Shown here one piece after another: positions 59,234 to 64,000 of a DNA stretch of 64,000 nt (position 1 is its first letter; each line of letters begins with the position of its first letter). The notes below the pieces were generated by a model that had not been told where the DNA came from, ran no database searches, and saw only the letters and a program-made list of their open reading frames with translations. A program made the translations under genes and the position numbers. This stretch comes from Collinsella aerofaciens (lineage in GTDB: Bacteria > Actinomycetota > Coriobacteriia > Coriobacteriales > Coriobacteriaceae): assembly GCF_015557435.1 (NCBI RefSeq), contig NZ_JADNOH010000085.1, positions 1 through 64,000 of the forward strand. The letters are read 5' to 3'.

Positions 59234-59915
59234 CGAAGCCGCCAATCTGATTCAGTATGTTTTTGATTTCGCTTACGCCGCCGAGATGGCTGCACACCTT
59301 GTGAACTTCGGTCGGAACAAGAGAGCACGTCTTCATATCATTGTGTTCGTGCCAGGTGTACTCATTTGCCTCGCGCCATTTCTTGACATCCTGGTGCGTC
59401 CAATCATCTTTGCCATCGCGTTGCTCAAGGTTCCAAGCTTTTGCGCATTCAGTGTCTGCCTTTTCATAGTTGCCGACAATGCGTTCGCCGTTCTCGCCCA
59501 TCTGCGAAAGCCTATGCTGGCTCATGCCTTGTATGGTTACTTTCGCTTCAGAGATAGGGTTGAAGTCAGGAATTCCATCCTTGTAATTGATGCCCTCAAG
59601 ACCTTTGTTTCGAAGAATCTCGCGGACCCTATCGGCTGTGGGAATAAACATCGATTCCCCTCGGTCACCCGACCATTTTCCGTTTGGATTCTCGATGCTC
59701 GGTGTACGGTCCAGCCTCTCCTTATAGCTCGAAGGATAATCGCACGATTCCACCGAGGGTCTAATCAATTTGTCGGGATCGATGGATTCGTTACGGCCGG
59801 CATTTTTAACCTCTGCCTTGGTTTCCTTTGATTCGGGGCCAATGAGTTTATCAGGATTGAACCCAAGTTTATCGCCTAGCTTGGCCACGCCGCCTTTCAT
59901 TTGCTTGAACTCCAT
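59226..59915 (-). CDS. HNH/EndoVII-superfamily (WHH-type) nuclease toxin
   Basis: The C-terminal 150 residues of this 229-residue protein match the polymorphic-toxin DNase type found at the ends of LXG/YeeF-like toxins. They show WSGDRGESMFIP (81-92), GINYKDGIPDFNP (108-120), then Trp188-His189-Glu190-His191, LVP (199-201), His205 and His210-LGG. The first 75 residues are short and disordered-looking, with PDKLI at 21-25 and again at 47-51, and lack a known trafficking domain or signal peptide. Its start overlaps the HerA ATPase stop (TAATG). Nuclease activity is a family inference. Confidence 0.8.
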   Translation of the reverse strand: MEFKQMKGGVAKLGDKLGFNPDKLIGPESKETKAEVKNAGRNESIDPDKLIRPSVESCDYPSSYKERLDRTPSIENPNGKWSGDRGESMFIPTADRVREILRNKGLEGINYKDGIPDFNPISEAKVTIQGMSQHRLSQMGENGERIVGNYEKADTECAKAWNLEQRDGKDDWTHQDVKKWREANEYTWHEHNDMKTCSLVPTEVHKVCSHLGGVSEIKNILNQIGGFDD

Positions 59916-62900
59916 TAGCTCACCTCGCTATTCTCGTTCCAGTTGTGCCAATCGGAATATGCTTGGGTATCTTGCATTTGCAGACACAAGACATCGGTCA
60001 TGATGCCCTGGATGATGACCTGCCTGGTGCGGCTGTCGATATCGCGGTCGATTGAGGACCTGAGTGCCGCGTCCGCCGCCATTGTCCATTGTTCGGCTTC
60101 ATCGCTGCACTCGCGTTCGTCCTCGACCGCTTTGGCAACGTTGGGAAACAGTGTGCTCATTATGGGTCCCAGCTTGGTCATGCGCGGTTCGGCGGGTGGG
60201 TTTTGAACGGTGCGCAGGATCTTGACCTTTGTAGACGCGTCGATATGGAGGCGATCGAGCCGTTCGCGAATGCTGTGCAGCTCCGTCTTGGTTCCGATGC
60301 TGATTCCGTAGGCCAGCATGCGCGCTACGGCAAGGGCATCATCGCTCTGGTTGCTTGCGACATCGTCGATGGGGCGGCTGTATGCAAAGTGCTCGCCATC
60401 CTCTGCTTTGGCGATCTTGCAGAGCACCGGCTCAACCCAATCGTTTTGGTAAATGGCCGCAACGCCTTTAGGCAGGCGTGCCAGTTCGACGATCTGTTGG
60501 TCGTTGAGGTTGGCGGCGCGACCGGCGAGCTCGCGGTCCGAAAGATCGGGCAGGCGATGGATGATCTTGGTATTTGTGTTGCGAATGGCTGCCATATCGA
60601 GAAGTCCGGGCGCCTGGTCGGCGATGATGAAGCCTTCGCCGTATGTACGCATCTCGGCGATGGCATTTGAGATCATCTCGACGCTCTTGCCTGTCAGGTC
60701 GCCGCTTTCCGAGCCTTGGCTGCTCGACGATCGCTTAAGCAGGTTGTGCGCCTCTTCAAGCACGGTCAGATGGCGAAGTGGCTGGTTCATGCCCTTTTTC
60801 TCGGCCATGCGATGTTCTTGAAGTTTGAGTACAAGAAGACCCATGAGTAGGGATTTTGTTTCGGCGGAGCCAATGCGCGATAGGTCGATGACTGTGTTGG
60901 CGTCAAAAAGCACGGTGGCGTCGACTTCGTTCGACGAAAGCATCATGCCGTTGAGCCCGTTGGTGAGTGAATTGAGACGTGTGAGCAGCGAACCCTTGTA
61001 GGCGCCCTTATTTTCGGCGTCGTACTCGCTGGAATCGAGAATCTCGCGGACGTTGCGGGCAACATCTGCAAAGCAAGGAAAGAGATCGGCTCCATATGGG
61101 TTATCAGAAGCGGCAAGGTCCCATCCACAGTCTTCGTATGACCTGGCGACGGCGTCTTTAAGGACGGCGGGCATGGCGGCGTACATGGGCCAGCAGACAT
61201 TAAAGATCTCAACGAGTCGGTCGAGGTGTTCCAGCACATGGATGCCGGACGGGAAGCTAAAAGGATTGATACGCAGGAGCGGCGTGAATTCTGGATTGGT
61301 TCCAAAGACGTTTACGTCTTCGCGGGCTCCATACACGTCCTTGTATTCGCCCTTGGCAGGTTCAATGACAAGGAAGTTGACTCGCTGATCGAGCGCTTGG
61401 TCGAGGATGCGACAGACGGTATTGGTCTTTCCTGCGCCGGTGCTGCCCGTAACAAAGGTGTGCGAGGCAAGTGAGTCCTTTGACAGGAACGTTTCGATGC
61501 GTTCCTCGCGATGCATATGGAAAACCTTGCCTATGCAAAGGCCCTGCTGAGGCTGCGTACCATCGAACGTAGAGACGTTGCGCCCAAAAGAAGCGCATTC
61601 GATAACGGGCAACCCTGGGACGGACTTCTTGGGAAAGTTGAGCGAATAGGCCAGCTCCTTGCCCGAAAGGGCAGTCGTTGCATCGACCGTTGCCGGATAG
61701 ACCGAAAAGCTCGGATGTTGATCGAGCAGGGCGGGGGAGAGGGCAAAAGCAGGATGGCGCAAATCGCGAAGGTAGGAGCAGATTGCCGTGGCGTCGGCGC
61801 TTTGCTCTCCAAGGTCTCCGCGCCAGAGGTTTACTGCAGCCTGAGACATATAGGATTCTTTGCCCTGGGTGAGGGCGAGATAGGTGTGGGCAACGTTATT
61901 CGCGACGTTGTGGTCTTCTGCTAGCACGTAGGCGCAAAAGTCCCACATGCCGAGTGCCGAGGCAAGGTCGTAGCGCTTCATTTGCAACTCAAGTATTTCG
62001 AGCGCGTGTTGGATGGAGTAATTCTTGAACGTCTGCGTGATGCCTTCGTCGGCGCCGATGGTAGCGGTGACCGTGCTTGAGCGTGCGAACGATCCGCCAA
62101 AGTTGGCACCTAGATTTACTGCCTGCGAAACACCGGAAGTCACGGAAGCTCCCTTAGAGACAGCCTTGCCAACACCGCTGGTGACGGCTTTGCCGAGCGT
62201 GTTGGATATGGCCTTGCCGGTAGATGAGCTTGTACCTGTTGCCGTGGACGTGGAGTGCGACGAACCCTCCGTGTGACTTGCGGATACGCCTAAGTCAACG
62301 CCTCCGCTCGAGGACTCATTCCTGCCGTCGGTGACCGTATCCGTGATGCTTTCGGTCGATGTGGACGAGTCGGTTACGCTCTCGTTGCTCGATTCCGAGG
62401 TCGACTCGTTTGTCGAGTCCGTTTCGTTGTAGTTTTGAGCAACAGCCTGATTATTTCCCACCTGTCTGCCGGCGCTCACACCTGCATTGATGCCAATCGT
62501 CGCGGACGATCCGATGGAGTCGTTCTGGTGATGGGTGTAGTTGGTCGTCCATGAGGCATAAGGCGTTAGCAGTGAGTGGAGTTCGGCGAGGCGGAGTTTG
62601 CGCGATTCGATATCATGGATCGGGGTTGCGAGCAGCACGATAGTGTAGTCTTCGCTCGGCCTACCGGGCACAATGCCGTCGAGAACCTTCTCAATAGTTT
62701 GCGTGACGAACTTCTCGTTCTTTTCGGCTGGAATATTCGAAACGGCGGCAACCGAAGACGGGCGTCGATTGTCTAGACACGGAATGGGACCGCGGTTGGC
62801 GGGCCCCACTTCGGAACCGGGGAAGTTGCCCCTCAAGGCATCCGACATGCGCCGGGAAAAATTATCGGCGTCGATGTTGTCGCGAGCATTGTCGCTATTG

Positions 62901-63346
62901 ACGACTGCGAGAAATACCTCGGTGCTTGCGCTGGTTCGATTAAAGATCAGCGCAATGTTGCATTCTTCGTCAGAAAGAACGTCGTATACATTTACAAGCT
63001 TCTCGAGACTGTCCTCGTTGGGATCGACGATCCACTTCGTGATATTCATGAAGCGGATGTTGTTGTCGGCGTTAAAGCCCATGGGGTATTCAATGGAGGG
63101 GTCAATCGGCGCGTAAACATTTCGCAGCTGCGGCAGATAGGCGTTGTGAAGCTCAACGGCGGCAGTTGCCAAGAGCCGATTGGTGAGCTCGACAGCTTGC
63201 TCGTCTGCCGGATTCGGCTTTTCTGACAAGTATGCTGTTCGCTTTTGGTCGACCTCATCGAGCTGGGAGCTGCTGAGTACCGAGACGGTTGCGACCGCGT
63301 TGCCGGCTTTATCGGCAGCGCGCATAATCGCGTTTTTGATGCCCAT
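59915..63346 (-). CDS. HerA/DUF87-type ATPase with Ser/Thr/Gly-rich insert
   Basis: This 1143-residue protein has an N-terminal region of unknown fold (about 1-285). A low-complexity region follows (about 290-430), rich first in Ser, Thr, Glu and Asn and then in Ser, Gly, Ala and Thr. The next part is helical, and then comes a HerA/FtsK-like ATPase core with Walker A GSTGAGKT (634-641), Walker B LTVLEEAHN (about 858-866) and the sensor region IADQAPGLLDMAAIRNTNTK. There is no clear membrane helix. GGAAGGA precedes the ATG. Such ATPases pump DNA or protein. Coupling to a toxin gene suggests toxin export or delivery (inference); DNA processing in defence is the alternative. Confidence 0.82.
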   Translation of the reverse strand: MGIKNAIMRAADKAGNAVATVSVLSSSQLDEVDQKRTAYLSEKPNPADEQAVELTNRLLATAAVELHNAYLPQLRNVYAPIDPSIEYPMGFNADNNIRFMNITKWIVDPNEDSLEKLVNVYDVLSDEECNIALIFNRTSASTEVFLAVVNSDNARDNIDADNFSRRMSDALRGNFPGSEVGPANRGPIPCLDNRRPSSVAAVSNIPAEKNEKFVTQTIEKVLDGIVPGRPSEDYTIVLLATPIHDIESRKLRLAELHSLLTPYASWTTNYTHHQNDSIGSSATIGINAGVSAGRQVGNNQAVAQNYNETDSTNESTSESSNESVTDSSTSTESITDTVTDGRNESSSGGVDLGVSASHTEGSSHSTSTATGTSSSTGKAISNTLGKAVTSGVGKAVSKGASVTSGVSQAVNLGANFGGSFARSSTVTATIGADEGITQTFKNYSIQHALEILELQMKRYDLASALGMWDFCAYVLAEDHNVANNVAHTYLALTQGKESYMSQAAVNLWRGDLGEQSADATAICSYLRDLRHPAFALSPALLDQHPSFSVYPATVDATTALSGKELAYSLNFPKKSVPGLPVIECASFGRNVSTFDGTQPQQGLCIGKVFHMHREERIETFLSKDSLASHTFVTGSTGAGKTNTVCRILDQALDQRVNFLVIEPAKGEYKDVYGAREDVNVFGTNPEFTPLLRINPFSFPSGIHVLEHLDRLVEIFNVCWPMYAAMPAVLKDAVARSYEDCGWDLAASDNPYGADLFPCFADVARNVREILDSSEYDAENKGAYKGSLLTRLNSLTNGLNGMMLSSNEVDATVLFDANTVIDLSRIGSAETKSLLMGLLVLKLQEHRMAEKKGMNQPLRHLTVLEEAHNLLKRSSSSQGSESGDLTGKSVEMISNAIAEMRTYGEGFIIADQAPGLLDMAAIRNTNTKIIHRLPDLSDRELAGRAANLNDQQIVELARLPKGVAAIYQNDWVEPVLCKIAKAEDGEHFAYSRPIDDVASNQSDDALAVARMLAYGISIGTKTELHSIRERLDRLHIDASTKVKILRTVQNPPAEPRMTKLGPIMSTLFPNVAKAVEDERECSDEAEQWTMAADAALRSSIDRDIDSRTRQVIIQGIMTDVLCLQMQDTQAYSDWHNWNENSEVS

Positions 63347-63355
63347 ACGATCAGC

Positions 63356-64000
63356 CTATTCCTTCCAATTAATGACGCGCGCAATGTATTCTTTTCGATT
63401 GTTGAGTGTCTCGAGTTTTGCCTCGAGAGCGTTGATCTCCGCGGTTTGCCTGTTGATGTCTTCGACATGGTCATGGAGCACCGGGTTGTAGTCGGTGATA
63501 TTGCTCGTAATTTGGCCAAGCAGCTCGTTGAGCCATTCGGTAAAGCCGTAGGTATGCTCGCGCTCTATTTCGGCGCGTGCTTCGCAGAAACACCGTGAGA
63601 TTTCGCGGTTGAATTTATCTTCGACTTTCCTAAGCAAAAGCTTGTCGGATTTAAAGATGACACGGTCCATGAGCTTCAGTTCGGTAAAGTCTGCCTTGCT
63701 GAAAATGGGGCCCTTTGTCTTATCGAGCGCGAGGCCACGATATTTAAGAATGATATCGCCGACCTCTTGGCGCTTTTCTTCGGAAAGAGGATTGTCACTG
63801 CTGGTAGCGATGCGATAGAGGGCATCGCGGCTATGCTCCGCACAATCCTTCCAATAGCTTTGCGACAGCTCATCGATGGTCTGAGCTATTTGCTCGGTAC
63901 ATTCGTCATAGTGATTGATGACCTCGTTAAAGAGTTGGTCAGCGGCATCTTTGTCGGCTGTTCTTTCGGCAGCCTTTGCATCGGATCTTTTGTGAAATGC
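63356..64000 (-). CDS. Coiled-coil/helical protein, 5' part outside the window
   Basis: The minus-strand frame is open from the window edge to a stop at 63356, giving the last 214 residues of a longer protein. The sequence is almost wholly helical and charged (DAKAAERTADKDAADQLFNE at the start of what is visible). It ends in a coiled coil (DHVEDINRQTAEINALEAKL) and a short hydrophobic tail IARVINWKE. It could be the stalk of a dynamin-like or similar GTPase, but no catalytic motif lies in the visible part. The HerA gene starts nine bases after its stop, so it belongs to the same operon. Confidence 0.7.
   Translation of the reverse strand, partial: AFHKRSDAKAAERTADKDAADQLFNEVINHYDECTEQIAQTIDELSQSYWKDCAEHSRDALYRIATSSDNPLSEEKRQEVGDIILKYRGLALDKTKGPIFSKADFTELKLMDRVIFKSDKLLLRKVEDKFNREISRCFCEARAEIEREHTYGFTEWLNELLGQITSNITDYNPVLHDHVEDINRQTAEINALEAKLETLNNRKEYIARVINWKE

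Overview
This looks like chromosomal DNA of a high-GC anaerobic actinobacterium of the Coriobacteriia, most likely Collinsella or a close relative. I infer this from base composition, gene order and protein style; no database was searched. I see no rRNA, phage structural genes, intact insertion sequence or CRISPR array. About sixty protein genes and seven tRNAs can be supported.

Layout. 1-550: tRNA-Val and duplicated tRNA 3'-end debris. 0.7-17.7 kb: housekeeping genes on the plus strand: asnB, murE, a HAD phosphatase, murI, rph, an ITPase, dtd, veg, ispE, tRNA-Pro, tatA, greA, a lysS with an extra tRNA-binding domain, a ThrE-type exporter and clpC. 17.8-24.3 kb: an AT-richer accessory segment. 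It holds a DUF2975/XRE pair and then a compact RiPP locus: a 36-residue Cys-rich precursor, a three-gene ABC transporter, a radical SAM/SPASM maturase and an ABC exporter. This locus is the best candidate for an undescribed system. 24.5-29.6 kb: a RelB-like/PIN toxin-antitoxin pair, pepD, hipBA with a near-perfect operator, and mntP. 29.8-35.4 kb: disA-ispD-ispF-cysS-rlmB-yacP, a tightly packed operon. 35.4-40.9 kb: hairpin repeats, a cluster of tRNAs, tuf, rpmG, tRNA-Trp, secE, nusG, rplK and rplA.

41.1-54.9 kb is mainly minus strand: a metallophosphoesterase overlapping an unusual cytoplasmic ParB-like/BMP fusion, an MscS channel, a TrpX-type ABC uptake system, a WYL regulator, asnS, an OatA-like acyltransferase and a PTS EIIA. 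An alpha/beta hydrolase and a small beta-rich protein follow on the plus strand. 55-58.7 kb holds a FeoA-FeoB fusion and a SotB-like MFS exporter. 58.8-64 kb (minus strand, running off the end) is a translationally coupled conflict operon: a coiled-coil protein (partial), a HerA-like ATPase, a WHH/HNH-type nuclease toxin and its presumed immunity protein.

Several families of interspersed hairpins stand out. Within a family the loop or outer arm is conserved while the other stem sequence varies. There is also an array of three exactly 57-nt hairpins at 35746-35963 that carries compensatory base changes.
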